DNA of 64,000 bases from Microthrixaceae bacterium (GCA_020845705.1 JADLFH010000052.1:24888-88887); one strand, 5' to 3'; shown: positions 51,670-60,940, counted from the stretch's first letter. Numbers and translations: made by a program. Notes: generated by a model not told the origin, from the sequence alone.

Positions 51670-53160
51670 GTGAACCTGGTCAACGTCTTCGAGCGACACG
51701 ATCCTGAGAGCGTCGCGCTCATCAGTCGCGGCAAGACCACCACCTACGGGCAACTCCACGAGCAGGCGGCGGCATTCCGCGGCGGTCTCCAGCGGCTCGG
51801 GCTGGCACCGGGCGACCGGGTCGCCATCGTCTGTGGCAACAACTGGTACTTCGTCGTGAGCTACCTGGCCACGCTGGGAGCGGGTTTGGTGGCAACCCCG
51901 CTCAACCCCCTGAGCCCGCCGCTCGAGCTCGAATCGGAGATCGCCAACGTTGGAGCACGGGCGGTGATCGTGGGTCCCACTGCGCGCGACAAGTTCACCC
52001 GCATCGACCGCAGCAGGATCCCCACGGTGCAGCACACGATCGGCTGTGGGTTCACGCCCGAGGACGGCGTCGACCTCGACGAGCTGTTGACGTCGCCGCC
52101 GGGCCCGCTCGTCGAGCGCGACGACGGCGACCTGGCGGTGCTGATCTTCACCAGCGGCACCGGCGGCGCTCCCAAGGCGGCCATGTTGAGCCACGGAAAC
52201 CTGCGTACGAACATCGCCCAGACGCTGTCGTTCCCGGGCGCGGAGCAGGGACCCGACGATGTCGTCTTCGGGGTGTTGCCGATGTTCCACATCTTCGGAC
52301 TGAACGTGATGTTGGGATCCGCGTTGGCCGTCGGCGCCAAGGTGCTGTTGGTCGAACGGTTCGACCCCATCTCGGCGATCGAGTCCATCGACAAGCACGG
52401 CGCAACCGTGGTGACGGGCCCGCCCACCATGTGGGCGGCTTGGACCGGGCTGCCGTCGGTTCCGGAGGGGGCGTTGTCCTCGGTGCGGATCGCGGCGTCG
52501 GGCGCGGCGAGGCTCCCCGAGGAGACCGCCCGCAGCATCGAGCGGCGCTTCGGCATCCGCCTCCACGAGGGCTACGGTCTGACCGAGGCATCGCCTGTGG
52601 TGTCCTCCACTATCGGCAGCGACGCGCCGCTCGGTTCCGTTGGTGTGCCCGCTCCGGGCCTCGAGGTTCGCCTGGTCGATGCCGGGGGCGACGACGTGTT
52701 GGTGGGCGACGCCGGCGAGGTGTGGGTGCGCGGCCCGAACGTCTTCCTCGGCTACTTCGGCGATCCCGAGGCCTCGTCGCGCACCGTCGGTGCCGATGGC
52801 TGGTTGCACACCGGCGACGTGGCAACCGTCGATGACGACGGTCACCTGTTCCTCGTCGACCGGATGAAGGACCTCATCATCGTGTCGGGCTTCAACGTGT
52901 ATCCCGCAGAGGTCGAAGAGGTGCTCATGCAGCACCCTGCGATCGACGCGTGCGCGGTGGTGGGGGTTCCCCACCCCTATTCGGGCGAGGCCGTCAAGGC
53001 ATACGTGGTGGCTGTACCCGGGGTGTCGGTGGAGGAGGACGACGTGATCGCGTTCTGCGCCAGTCGCCTCGCCCGCTACAAGTGCCCCGAGAAGCTCTGG
53101 TTCGTCGACGAGGTGCCCCAGGGCATGGGCGGCAAGGTCCTCCGCCGCGCTCTTCGCTAG
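51670..53160 (+). CDS. AMP-dependent acyl-CoA synthetase/ligase
   Basis: A 496-residue adenylate-forming enzyme. LIFTSGTGGAPKAAMLSH is the P-loop motif, GYGLTEASP the A5 motif, WLHTGDVATVDDDGHLFLVDRMKD the A7/A8 motifs, and GGKVLRRALR holds the A10 catalytic Lys. It activates a carboxylic acid, probably a fatty acid. The GTG at 51670 follows a GAGGGAG site. It converges on the next gene; both stop codons share the same CTAG. Confidence 0.92.
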   Translation: MNLVNVFERHDPESVALISRGKTTTYGQLHEQAAAFRGGLQRLGLAPGDRVAIVCGNNWYFVVSYLATLGAGLVATPLNPLSPPLELESEIANVGARAVIVGPTARDKFTRIDRSRIPTVQHTIGCGFTPEDGVDLDELLTSPPGPLVERDDGDLAVLIFTSGTGGAPKAAMLSHGNLRTNIAQTLSFPGAEQGPDDVVFGVLPMFHIFGLNVMLGSALAVGAKVLLVERFDPISAIESIDKHGATVVTGPPTMWAAWTGLPSVPEGALSSVRIAASGAARLPEETARSIERRFGIRLHEGYGLTEASPVVSSTIGSDAPLGSVGVPAPGLEVRLVDAGGDDVLVGDAGEVWVRGPNVFLGYFGDPEASSRTVGADGWLHTGDVATVDDDGHLFLVDRMKDLIIVSGFNVYPAEVEEVLMQHPAIDACAVVGVPHPYSGEAVKAYVVAVPGVSVEEDDVIAFCASRLARYKCPEKLWFVDEVPQGMGGKVLRRALR

Positions 53161-53984
53161 CGGGGTGGGCCCCCTCCACCGTTCGGTGGATCCGCCGGCG
53201 CGTGGATGAGCTCCCACAACTCCAGGCCGAACTCGTCGAGGCCCTCCGGTGGAGTGGGCAGGGCGGCGGTGCTCGCCGGCGCCCCGGTGCCCGAGACCAG
53301 GAACCCTGCGAAGAGCACGCCGATACCCACTACCAACAGGATGCCGAAGCCCACTTCGCGGTCGGCTGAGGTGAACACCGTGCCGCCCAGGCTCAACACG
53401 ATCGACCCCGCCGCGATCAGCAGGTTGGTGGCGGCAAGCCGAGCGGGCGAGATCGTCGGAGCCGCTCCCAGAGCCGGTCGCCTCTTGGTGGCGAGGAGCT
53501 TCCAGGCCGACCAGAGCGCGCCGAGGATCAGAACCGTGGCACCGAGCCCGCTACCCACCGCTGCCATCACGCGTGGGGCGATGCCGAACACGGCCCGACC
53601 CTCGGGGAGCCCGGTTCGCGGCAGCGGGCGCAGAAGGGGTGTGACCACCAGTGCCCCCGAACAGAAACCGGCCGCCACGTGCAGCCTCCGATGCAGCCGT
53701 CGTCCCAGCTCGTCGCCTCCGAGGAGGTAGATCGTGCCCACCGCGAGGTAGGGAACGTTGAGGATGGCGCCGAACAGGTAGAAGGCGCGGAAGTTCCACG
53801 GCTCCCACCCGCCGGCGCCGGCCGCCCAGTAGGCGAGGGAGCCCGCGGCGAACATGCACAGCGACTGCGTCCACGCCAGCTCATGGGGCCGCCGGCGGGT
53901 GAGGTACCGCTCGGCGGTGCAGCAGGCGAAGGCAAGCGACACCAGCGCGGCGAGTGCGCCGAGACAGGAGACGGCGGAGAGCAT
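53157..53984 (-). CDS. Polytopic membrane protein of unknown function
   Basis: A 275-residue protein with about seven predicted helices. It starts MLSAVSCLGALAALVSLAFACCTAERYLTRRRP, followed by WTQSLCMFAAGSLAYWAAG and FRAFYLFGAILNVPYLAVGTIYLLGG, and ends in a Pro-rich cytoplasmic tail. A conserved-looking Arg-Ala-Phe-Tyr segment sits in the second loop. I recognise no family. It is divergent from rex across 93 bases. Confidence 0.7.
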   Translation of the reverse strand: MLSAVSCLGALAALVSLAFACCTAERYLTRRRPHELAWTQSLCMFAAGSLAYWAAGAGGWEPWNFRAFYLFGAILNVPYLAVGTIYLLGGDELGRRLHRRLHVAAGFCSGALVVTPLLRPLPRTGLPEGRAVFGIAPRVMAAVGSGLGATVLILGALWSAWKLLATKRRPALGAAPTISPARLAATNLLIAAGSIVLSLGGTVFTSADREVGFGILLVVGIGVLFAGFLVSGTGAPASTAALPTPPEGLDEFGLELWELIHAPADPPNGGGGPPR

Positions 53985-54041
53985 CTTGGGTCGCAGCGTA
54001 GGTCCGGCCTGAGGTTTCGCCCGTAGAGGCGAAGTGGGACT

Positions 54042-54057
54042 TTGTGAACGGAGGAAC
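54042..54057. promoter_or_regulatory. Possible Rex operator half-site upstream of rex
   Basis: TTGTGAACG at 54042-54050 matches the left half of the actinobacterial Rex operator (TGTGAACG), but the right half (GAGGAACA) keeps only three of eight expected bases. It lies 28 bases before the rex start, where autoregulation would act. Confidence 0.3.
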
Positions 54058-54077
54058 AAGCCCGTTACGGTTCTCCG

Positions 54078-54734
54078 ATGGCACCGGCGATACCTGGCGA
54101 CATCCCCGAGGCAACCGTCGCCCGGCTGCCCGTGTACCTGCGGGCCCTCCAAGACCTGGCCGACGAGAACCTCGGCACGGTCTCGTCGGAGCGCCTCGCG
54201 GAGATGGCCGGCGTGAACGCTGCGAAGGTCCGCAAGGACCTCTCGCACTTCGGCAGCTACGGCACACGCGGTGTGGGCTACGACGTGGAGTACCTGCTCT
54301 TCCAGATCCGTCGCGAGCTCGGCCTCACCCACGACTGGCCCTGTGTCATCGTGGGGATGGGCAACCTCGGCCAGGCACTCGCGAACTACGGCGGTTTCCG
54401 TGACCGTGGCTTCGTGGTCGCGGCGCTCGTCGATGCCGACCGCGCCAAGGTGGGTTCCACGATCGCGGGGGTCGAGGTCAGCCATCTCGACGACCTCGCC
54501 AGTCTGGTACGCCACCACAACATCTCCATCGGCGTCATCGCCACACCCTCGCCGGCCGCCCAGGGTGTGGCAGATCAGATGATCGCCGCGGGGATCAGCT
54601 CGATCCTGAACTTCGCCCCGGTCGTGTTGAGCGTTCCGGAGGGGATCTCGGTCCGCAAGGTCGACTTGGCGGTCGAGTTGCAGATCCTCACCTTCTACAA
54701 CGAACGCCGTGCGGTGGTCGGCAGCGCCGACTGA
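54078..54734 (+). CDS. rex: Redox-sensing transcriptional repressor Rex
   Basis: NADH/NAD+ sensor of 218 residues. The N-terminal winged helix has VYLRALQDLADENLGTVSSERLAEMAGVNAAKVRKDLSHFGSYG, and the Rossmann domain has VGMGNLGQALANYGGF. The C-terminal domain-swapped helix contains VELQILTFYNERR. Rex usually represses respiratory and heme genes and is released by NADH. It heads the hem cluster as in Streptomyces (rex-hemACD). Confidence 0.96.
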   Translation: MAPAIPGDIPEATVARLPVYLRALQDLADENLGTVSSERLAEMAGVNAAKVRKDLSHFGSYGTRGVGYDVEYLLFQIRRELGLTHDWPCVIVGMGNLGQALANYGGFRDRGFVVAALVDADRAKVGSTIAGVEVSHLDDLASLVRHHNISIGVIATPSPAAQGVADQMIAAGISSILNFAPVVLSVPEGISVRKVDLAVELQILTFYNERRAVVGSAD

Positions 54735-54820
54735 TCCGAGGCGGGACGCCGGCTTGGTCGGCCCGACCCGGATGAGGGAAGCTACAGGTTCCCGACGGCG
54801 AGCAGAGGAGTCCTCTCCCC

Positions 54821-56092
54821 GTGTCAATCCTGGTCATCGGCGTCAACCAGCGGACCGCTCCACTGTCGCTGCTCGAGCGCTTCGCTCTCCACGGCGATCG
54901 TCTGCCGAAGTACCTCGACGCGCTCATGGCCTCCGACAACATCTCCGAGGCGGCCATCGTCTCCACCTGCCACCGCACCGAGGCGTGGGTGGTGGCCGAG
55001 CGCTTCCACGGCGCGCTCAGCGATGTGCGTGACGTGTTCTGCGACCTCACCTATCTACCGCCCGACGAGTTCGCCCCCCATCTCCTGACCGAGCACGACA
55101 GCGAGGCGATCCGCCACCTCTTCGAGGTTGCTGCCGGGCTGCGTTCGGTGGTGGTCGGCGAGCACCAGATCCTCGGCCAGGTGGCCGACGCGTGGGAGGC
55201 CGCCCGCCTCCACGGCAGCGCGGGGCCCACCCTGAACCTGTTGTTCCGCCATGCAGTCGAGGTGGGCAAGCGTGCCCGCAACGAGACGGCCATCGCCCGC
55301 AACGTCACGTCGGTGTCCCATGCGGCGGTGGTGATGGCGGGCGACTTGTTGGGCGGCCTGAGCGGGCGGTCGGCCGCTGTCGTGGGTACGGGCGCGATGG
55401 GCCGGGGCATGGTCGGGTTGTTGGCCGAGCGCGATGTCGCGTCGCTCAGCATCGTGAACCGTTCGCTGGAGCGGGCCGAGGGGGTCGCAGCCGGCGTGGG
55501 AGCCTCGATCCATCCGCTGGGTGAACTGGCGACGCTGCTCCGAGACGTCGATGTGGTCTTCACGTCCACCGGTGCGCTCGAGCCGGTCATCACGTTGGAG
55601 ATGGCCCGCGCCGCATCCGAGGCGCGGTCGGCACGTGGGGTCGAACAGCCACTCGTCCTCGTCGACATTGCGGTGCCGCGCGACGTGGCGGTGGAGGTGG
55701 CGGAGCTCGACGGGGTGCAGGTCCTCGACATGGAGTCGCTCCAGGCCTTCGCTGTTCGAGGGCTCGATGAACGTCGTCGTGAGGCCCCCGCCGTTGCTGC
55801 GATCGTCGATGCCGAGGTCGATCGGTTCGAGTCGGCCCGAAGCTCTCGTCAGGTCGCCCCGCTCATCACCGAGTTGCACGCGTGGGCAGAGATGCTGCGC
55901 AGCGCGGAGCTCGACCGTCACCGCTCCCGGCTCGCCGATCTGGATCCTGAGGCCGCCGACGCCCTCGATGCCGTTACGCGGAGCCTGGTGGCCAAGTTGC
56001 TGCACACGCCCACCGTCTCGCTGAAGGAGGCGTCTGGAACCGCCCGGGGCGACCGCATCGCCCAGAGCCTGCGCGATCTGTTCGACCTGTGA
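54821..56092 (+). CDS. hemA: Glutamyl-tRNA reductase
   Basis: First C5-pathway step: NADPH reduction of Glu-tRNA to glutamate-1-semialdehyde. GVNQRTAPLSLLER opens the catalytic domain. The nucleophile is Cys50 in STCHRTEAW, where the Asn common in this motif (STCNR) is His51. GEHQILGQV, the NADPH motif VVGTGAMGRGM and the C-terminal dimerisation helices are normal. Length 423. GTG start at 54821. Its stop overlaps hemC (GTGA). Confidence 0.95.
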   Translation: MSILVIGVNQRTAPLSLLERFALHGDRLPKYLDALMASDNISEAAIVSTCHRTEAWVVAERFHGALSDVRDVFCDLTYLPPDEFAPHLLTEHDSEAIRHLFEVAAGLRSVVVGEHQILGQVADAWEAARLHGSAGPTLNLLFRHAVEVGKRARNETAIARNVTSVSHAAVVMAGDLLGGLSGRSAAVVGTGAMGRGMVGLLAERDVASLSIVNRSLERAEGVAAGVGASIHPLGELATLLRDVDVVFTSTGALEPVITLEMARAASEARSARGVEQPLVLVDIAVPRDVAVEVAELDGVQVLDMESLQAFAVRGLDERRREAPAVAAIVDAEVDRFESARSSRQVAPLITELHAWAEMLRSAELDRHRSRLADLDPEAADALDAVTRSLVAKLLHTPTVSLKEASGTARGDRIAQSLRDLFDL

Positions 56093-56958
56093 ACCCGCTA
56101 CGGCTGGCGACGCGGGGCAGTGCCCTCGCACGCTGGCAGGCGGACCATGTTGCCGCTCTGCTGCGCGACGCGCGTCCGGAGCGCGGCGTCGAGGTGGTGG
56201 TGGTCTCCACCGAAGGCGACCGCCGCAGCGACGTCCCCTTGTCCGAGATCGGCGGCAAGGGCGTGTTCGTGAAGGAGGTCCAGGCCGCGGTTCTCGACGG
56301 CCGCGCCGACATCGCCGTGCACTCGGCGAAGGATCTGCCGGCGCTCACCCCCGATGGCCTGACGATCGCGGCCGTCCCCCGGCGCGGTGATCCCCGTGAC
56401 GCCCTGGTGGGTGTTCCGCTGGCGGCGTTGCCCCAGGGTGGTCGTGTGGCAACGGGGTCGCGGCGTCGTGGCGCACAACTGCTGGCGCTGCGACCGGACC
56501 TCGAAGTGCGTGATCTTCGGGGCAACATCGCGCGACGGCTGGCGAAGGCAGACGAGCACCACGCGGTGATCATCGCGGTTGCGGCCCTGGAGCGGCTCGG
56601 CCTCGACGATCGCATTGCCGAGGTCCTCTCGGTCGACCAGATGTGTCCCCAGGTGGGCCAGGGAGCGCTCGCGGTCGAGGCTCTCGCGGGTGGTGAGGTC
56701 GCGGAGATGCTCGCGGTGCTGGAGGACCCGTGGTCGCGGCGATGTGTCGAGGCTGAGCGGGCGTTCCTTGTGGAGCTGGGCGGCGACTGCGACCTGCCCG
56801 CGGGCGCACACGCGGAACCCGACGGTGACGATCTGGTGTTGCGGGCCGTGCTCGCCGATGACGCCGGGCTTCGCCGGCTGGTGTTGGAGGGATCCGACGG
56901 GGTTTCGCTGGGCAGGGAGGCGGCAGCGAGGCTCCGGGGGGGAGAGGGCGGCCCGTGA
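56089..56958 (+). CDS. hemC: Hydroxymethylbilane synthase (porphobilinogen deaminase)
   Basis: Condenses four porphobilinogens into hydroxymethylbilane. LRLATRGSALARWQADHVA, DVPLSEIGGKGVFVKEVQAAVLDGRADIAVHSAKDLP and TGSRRRGAQLLALRPDL are typical. The cofactor-attaching Cys is in GGDCDLPAGAHA. The 289-residue length is slightly short, with a small C-terminal domain. GTGA overlaps join it to hemA and to the cobA/hemD fusion. Confidence 0.95.
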   Translation: MNPLRLATRGSALARWQADHVAALLRDARPERGVEVVVVSTEGDRRSDVPLSEIGGKGVFVKEVQAAVLDGRADIAVHSAKDLPALTPDGLTIAAVPRRGDPRDALVGVPLAALPQGGRVATGSRRRGAQLLALRPDLEVRDLRGNIARRLAKADEHHAVIIAVAALERLGLDDRIAEVLSVDQMCPQVGQGALAVEALAGGEVAEMLAVLEDPWSRRCVEAERAFLVELGGDCDLPAGAHAEPDGDDLVLRAVLADDAGLRRLVLEGSDGVSLGREAAARLRGGEGGP

Positions 56959-58409
56959 CGGTGTATCTGGTGGGCGCGGGTCCGGGTGACCCGGGCCTGA
57001 TCACCGTGAGGGGACTCGAGGTCCTGCGCCGTGCCGAGGTGGTCGTCTTCGACAGGCTGTCCGCGGCGGAACTGTTGGAGGAGGCTCCGCCCGAGGCGCA
57101 GCGGATCGACGTGGGCAAGGACCCCGCCGGCCACTCGACGCCCCAGGAGGACATCCACCGGCTCCTCGTCGAACTCGGTCGGGAGGGCCGTCGGGTGGTG
57201 AGGCTCAAGGGCGGTGACCCTTTTGTCTTCGCCCGTGGCGGCGAGGAGGCCGCGGCGCTCGCGGCGGCGGGTGTGGCCTTCGAGGTGGTGCCCGGGATCA
57301 CTTCGGCCATCGCAGTGCCTGCGTACGCGGGGATCCCGGCCACGTTGCGCTACTCGTCCACTTCGCTCACGATCGTCACCGGTCACGAGGACCCGACGAA
57401 GGCTGCGGCTTCGGTCGACTGGGGGGCGATCGCGAGCGTGGGGGGCACGATCGTGATCCTCATGGGCGCCGCGCGCATCGCTGCGATCGCAGAGGAGCTC
57501 CAGGCCGGGGGTCTGGACCCATCGACGCCGGTTGCGGCCATCCGTTGGGGTACCCGCCCGAACCAGCACACGCTGCGCTCGACTCTCGGTGAGGTCGGCT
57601 CGGCCAAGATCGAGGCGCCGTCGACGATCGTCGTGGGGGAGGTGGCAGCCCAGCGGCTCGATTGGTTCGAGCGGCGGCCCCTGTTCGGGCTGAGCGTGGT
57701 GAACCCGAGGGCGCGCGAGCAGGCGTCGGAGCTCACCGAGATGCTCACCGCTTTGGGGGCGGCGGTCCTGGAGGTGGCCGCGATCCGCATCGACGACCCG
57801 TCCGACGGCGGCGTCGCCTTGGCCGAGGCCGCCGCCGATGTCGGCCGCTATGAGTGGGTGGCGCTCACCTCGCCAAACGGTGCCCGACGGTTCTGTACGG
57901 CAGTCGGTGACGGGCGTCGGCTCGCCGGGGTGAAGCTGGCGGCCATCGGCCCCGGCACCGCGGCGGTGCTCACAGACCACTTCCTGACGGTGGATCTGAT
58001 GGCTCCCAGCTATGTGGCCGAGTCGCTGGTGGAGGCGTTCCCCTCGGGCCGGGGCCGAGTGTTGTTGCCCCTCGCAGCGGAGGCGCGCGACATCCTGCCC
58101 CAGGGCCTGCGTGCCAAGGGGTGGGACATCGACGTGGTGGAGGCCTACCGAACCGGAGCCGAGACCCCGTCGCCGCAGATGTTGGAGCGAGTGGCCGACG
58201 CCGATGTCGTCGCGTTCACCGCCAGCTCGACGGTGACGCGGTTCCTTGAGGTGGCAGGGCAACAGCGGGTGCCGCGCGCGGTGGCCGCGATCGGCCCTAT
58301 CACCGCGGCGACGGCGCGCGAAGCGGGCCTCGAAGTGGCGATCGAACCAGCGGAGCACAGCCTCGGGGGCCTGGTGGACGCCATCGCCGCCTGGGCCGCC
58401 CACCGCTGA
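56955..58409 (+). CDS. Bifunctional uroporphyrinogen-III C-methyltransferase / uroporphyrinogen-III synthase
   Basis: A 484-residue CobA-HemD fusion. The N-terminal SUMT domain (about 1-235) has VGAGPGDPGLITVRG, RLKGGDPFVFARGGEE, VVPGITSAIAVPAYAGIP and an SAM-binding TIVILMGAARI. The HemD domain (about 245-484) has VALTSPNGARRF, AIGPGTAAVL and VVAFTASSTVTRFLE. It closes the ring to uro'gen III and also methylates it toward siroheme or cobalamin. The arrangement matches the hemD of other actinobacteria. Confidence 0.94.
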   Translation: MTVYLVGAGPGDPGLITVRGLEVLRRAEVVVFDRLSAAELLEEAPPEAQRIDVGKDPAGHSTPQEDIHRLLVELGREGRRVVRLKGGDPFVFARGGEEAAALAAAGVAFEVVPGITSAIAVPAYAGIPATLRYSSTSLTIVTGHEDPTKAAASVDWGAIASVGGTIVILMGAARIAAIAEELQAGGLDPSTPVAAIRWGTRPNQHTLRSTLGEVGSAKIEAPSTIVVGEVAAQRLDWFERRPLFGLSVVNPRAREQASELTEMLTALGAAVLEVAAIRIDDPSDGGVALAEAAADVGRYEWVALTSPNGARRFCTAVGDGRRLAGVKLAAIGPGTAAVLTDHFLTVDLMAPSYVAESLVEAFPSGRGRVLLPLAAEARDILPQGLRAKGWDIDVVEAYRTGAETPSPQMLERVADADVVAFTASSTVTRFLEVAGQQRVPRAVAAIGPITAATAREAGLEVAIEPAEHSLGGLVDAIAAWAAHR

Positions 58410-58438
58410 ATCAGAGGTTCTCGTGCGGATCTGTCATG

Positions 58439-58473
58439 CATCTCCGGGCAGGGAAGTCCTTCATCTCCGGGCA
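58439..58473 (+). repeat. 12-bp direct repeat upstream of hemB
   Basis: CATCTCCGGGCA occurs at 58439-58450 and 58462-58473, 23 bases apart, about two helical turns, in the 112-base gap before hemB. It could be a tandem operator. No other signal is clear in this gap. Confidence 0.35.
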
Positions 58474-58521
58474 TCCGGTGGGCACCTGACGGGGGGCCTC
58501 GCGGCTCCGTAGTGTGCGCCC

Positions 58522-59508
58522 ATGCCGTTTCCCGCCCACCGACCCCGGCGGCTCCGCACCACGCCGCCGCTGCGGCGGTTGGTCGCCGAGACACGCCTTG
58601 GCGTCGATGACCTGATCGCACCACTGTTCGTCCGCGAGGGGATCGACTCGCCGGCGCCCATCGCCTCGATGCCCGGCGTGTTCCAACACACCCTCGAATC
58701 GCTCACCAACGAGGTCGCCGGGCTCGTCGACCTCGGCCTGGCGGCGGTGATTCTCTTCGGGGTCCCCGTGACCAAGGATCCGCTGGGTTCGGCGGCGTCG
58801 GACCCCGACGGGATCGTGCAGGTGGCCCTGCGAGAGCTGCGCGACCGCTACGGCGATGAGATCGTGTTGATGGCCGACCTGTGCCTCGACGAGTACACCG
58901 ACCACGGCCACTGCGGGATCGTCACGCCCGACGGTCGGGTCGACAACGACGCCACCCTCCAGCGTTACGCCGCCGCCGCGGTTGCCCAGGCCCGGGCTGG
59001 AGCAGCGGTGGTTGCGCCCTCCGGGATGATGGACGGCCAAGTGGCAGCCATACGTGCTGCGCTCGACGGCGACGGCCACCAGGACGTGTCGATCCTTGCC
59101 TACAGCGCCAAGTACGCGTCGGGTCTCTACGGCCCGTTCCGCGACGCGGTCGACGTGACCATCGCGGGAGGCGGTACCCGCGACGCCTACCAGCAGGACT
59201 TCCGCAACCGCCGCGAGTCGATGCGCGAGATCGAACTCGACATCGAAGAGGGAGCCGACATGGTCATGGTGAAACCCGCGGTCACCTACCTCGACGTGCT
59301 CGCCGAAGCACGGCAACGTTTCGACGTGCCGTTGGCGGCCTACCACGTGTCGGGCGAGTACTCGATGATCAAGGCGGCGGGCGAGCGGGGCTGGATCGAC
59401 GCGCCCCGGGTTGCCCTCGAACAGCTCACCGCTGTCAAGCGCGCCGGGGCCGATGCAATCCTCACGTACTTCGCCCGTGAGGCGGCCGAGGGAGGATGGC
59501 TCCGATGA
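58522..59508 (+). CDS. hemB: Delta-aminolevulinic acid dehydratase (porphobilinogen synthase)
   Basis: Condenses two ALA into porphobilinogen. The metal site DLCLDEYTDHGHCG keeps two of three cysteines of the zinc type, with Asp as the third, as commonly seen in actinobacteria. The Schiff-base lysines are in ILAYSAKYASG and MVMVKPAVTYLD. Length 328 is normal. Its stop overlaps the hemL start (ATGA). Confidence 0.96.
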   Translation: MPFPAHRPRRLRTTPPLRRLVAETRLGVDDLIAPLFVREGIDSPAPIASMPGVFQHTLESLTNEVAGLVDLGLAAVILFGVPVTKDPLGSAASDPDGIVQVALRELRDRYGDEIVLMADLCLDEYTDHGHCGIVTPDGRVDNDATLQRYAAAAVAQARAGAAVVAPSGMMDGQVAAIRAALDGDGHQDVSILAYSAKYASGLYGPFRDAVDVTIAGGGTRDAYQQDFRNRRESMREIELDIEEGADMVMVKPAVTYLDVLAEARQRFDVPLAAYHVSGEYSMIKAAGERGWIDAPRVALEQLTAVKRAGADAILTYFAREAAEGGWLR

Positions 59509-60782
59509 GCAGCGACACCACCAACGACTCCCTCTTCGCCCGCGGCCAGGCGGTGATCCCCGGCGGCGTGAACTCGCCGGTGCGGGCCTTCCGCAACGTC
59601 GGCGGCACGCCCTACTTCGTGGCCCGTGGCGAGGGCGCGTATGTGTGGGATGTCGAAGGCCGTCGCTTCATCGACTACGTGCAGTCCTACGGCGCGTCGA
59701 TCCTGGGCCACGCGCACCCCAGGGTGGTCGAGGCCATCCACCACGCGGCGCACCTGGGCACCACCTTCGGCGCGCCGACCGAGGGCGAGGTGGTGCTGGC
59801 CGAGCTGATCGTCGAGCGCATCCCCGGTCTCGAACAGGTGCGGCTGGTTTCCTCCGGCACCGAGGCCACCATGTCGGCCATTCGCCTGGCCCGGGGCGCT
59901 ACGGGACGGTCGAAGTTGGTGAAGTTCGACGGCAACTACCACGGGCATTCCGATGCGCTCCTGGCCGCCGGAGGCAGTGGCCTGGCCGAAGCGGGCCTGG
60001 CGGCGTCGAGCGGTGTCACCGCGGGAGCGGTGGCCGACACGGTGGTTGCGCCCTACAACGTGGTGCCGAATCTCGCTGACGACGTTGCGGTGGTGATCGT
60101 GGAGCCGGTGGCCGCCAACACCGGGCTCATCGCACCAGCGGCTGGGTTCTTGGAGGGTCTGCGCGCCGAGTGCGATCGCGTCGGCGCGCTGTTGCTCTTC
60201 GACGAGGTCATCACGGGGTTTCGGATCGATCTCGGTGGGGCCACCGCGTGGTCCGACGTCCGGCCCGACATGTGGTGCTTCGGCAAGGTCATCGGCGGCG
60301 GTCTACCGGTGGGGGCCTTCGGAGCGTCACGGGAGATCATGTCCCACCTCGCCCCTCTCGGCAGCGTGTACCAGGCAGGCACGTTGTCGGGTAACCCGCT
60401 CGCCACAGCGGCGGGCCGAGCGGTGCTCGCCGAGTTGGACATCGACGCGTACGAGGAGCTCACGGCGATCGCCACCACCCTGGCCGGGGGCCTCAGGGCT
60501 GCGTTTGACGATGCCGGCATCTCGGTGCAGGTCCCCCAGGTGGGGCCGCTCGTGGGCTTGTTCTTCGGCGATCACCTGCCCGTCGACCACGCCGAGGCCC
60601 AGGCGTCGGTGGCGTTGGGTGGCTATCCGGGCTTCTTCCACGGGATGCTCGAACGCGGCATCGCTCTCGCGCCCGGCGCCTACGAGGTGATGTTCCCGTC
60701 GCTGGCGCACGGCAAAGACGACCTGCGGAGGACCATCGAGGCGGCAGCCGAGGTTGCCGCAGCGATGGCACCCACGAGCTGA
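59505..60782 (+). CDS. hemL: Glutamate-1-semialdehyde 2,1-aminomutase
   Basis: PLP enzyme converting glutamate-1-semialdehyde to ALA, the second C5 step. Conserved parts are GGVNSPVRAFRNVGGTP, LVSSGTEATMSAIRLARGATGR, FDGNYHGHSDALL, LLLFDEVITGFR and the PLP lysine in CFGKVIGGGLPVGAFG. The ATG at 59505 (425 residues) overlaps the hemB stop and lies 9 bases after GAGGGAGG. An ATG at 59496 sits directly against that site and is rejected. This is the last hem gene of the run. Confidence 0.96.
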   Translation: MSSDTTNDSLFARGQAVIPGGVNSPVRAFRNVGGTPYFVARGEGAYVWDVEGRRFIDYVQSYGASILGHAHPRVVEAIHHAAHLGTTFGAPTEGEVVLAELIVERIPGLEQVRLVSSGTEATMSAIRLARGATGRSKLVKFDGNYHGHSDALLAAGGSGLAEAGLAASSGVTAGAVADTVVAPYNVVPNLADDVAVVIVEPVAANTGLIAPAAGFLEGLRAECDRVGALLLFDEVITGFRIDLGGATAWSDVRPDMWCFGKVIGGGLPVGAFGASREIMSHLAPLGSVYQAGTLSGNPLATAAGRAVLAELDIDAYEELTAIATTLAGGLRAAFDDAGISVQVPQVGPLVGLFFGDHLPVDHAEAQASVALGGYPGFFHGMLERGIALAPGAYEVMFPSLAHGKDDLRRTIEAAAEVAAAMAPTS

Positions 60783-60791
60783 GGGCAGAGG

Positions 60792-60852
60792 GCCCACCCC
60801 CACCCCCACCCCCACCCCCACCCCCACCCCCACCCCCCACCCCCCACCCCCA
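60792..60852. repeat. CCCCCA-type tandem repeat (G-quadruplex-prone on the minus strand)
   Basis: About nine C-runs of five or six separated by single A residues follow the hemL stop. The minus strand reads as GGGGGT-like units, similar to telomeric repeats, and could form G-quadruplexes. It immediately precedes palindromic repeat copy 2. Length variation would be expected. Confidence 0.85.
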
Positions 60853-60854
60853 CT

Positions 60855-60905
60855 GAACTTGCGTACGGATTCGTCCTCCGCCGACGGATTGCTACGCAGG
60901 TTCGG
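60855..60905. repeat. Palindromic interspersed repeat, copy 2
   Basis: GAACTTGCGTAC at the left pairs with the complementary arm CTACGCAGGTTC near the right end, with one wobble and one mismatch; an inner CGTC/GACG stem sits in the middle. This 51-base unit is identical to copy 3 at 60941, and its arms match copy 1 at 37208. Confidence 0.75.
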
Positions 60906-60940
60906 GCGAGTGGGCCCACCCCCACTGAACTTGCCCCACT

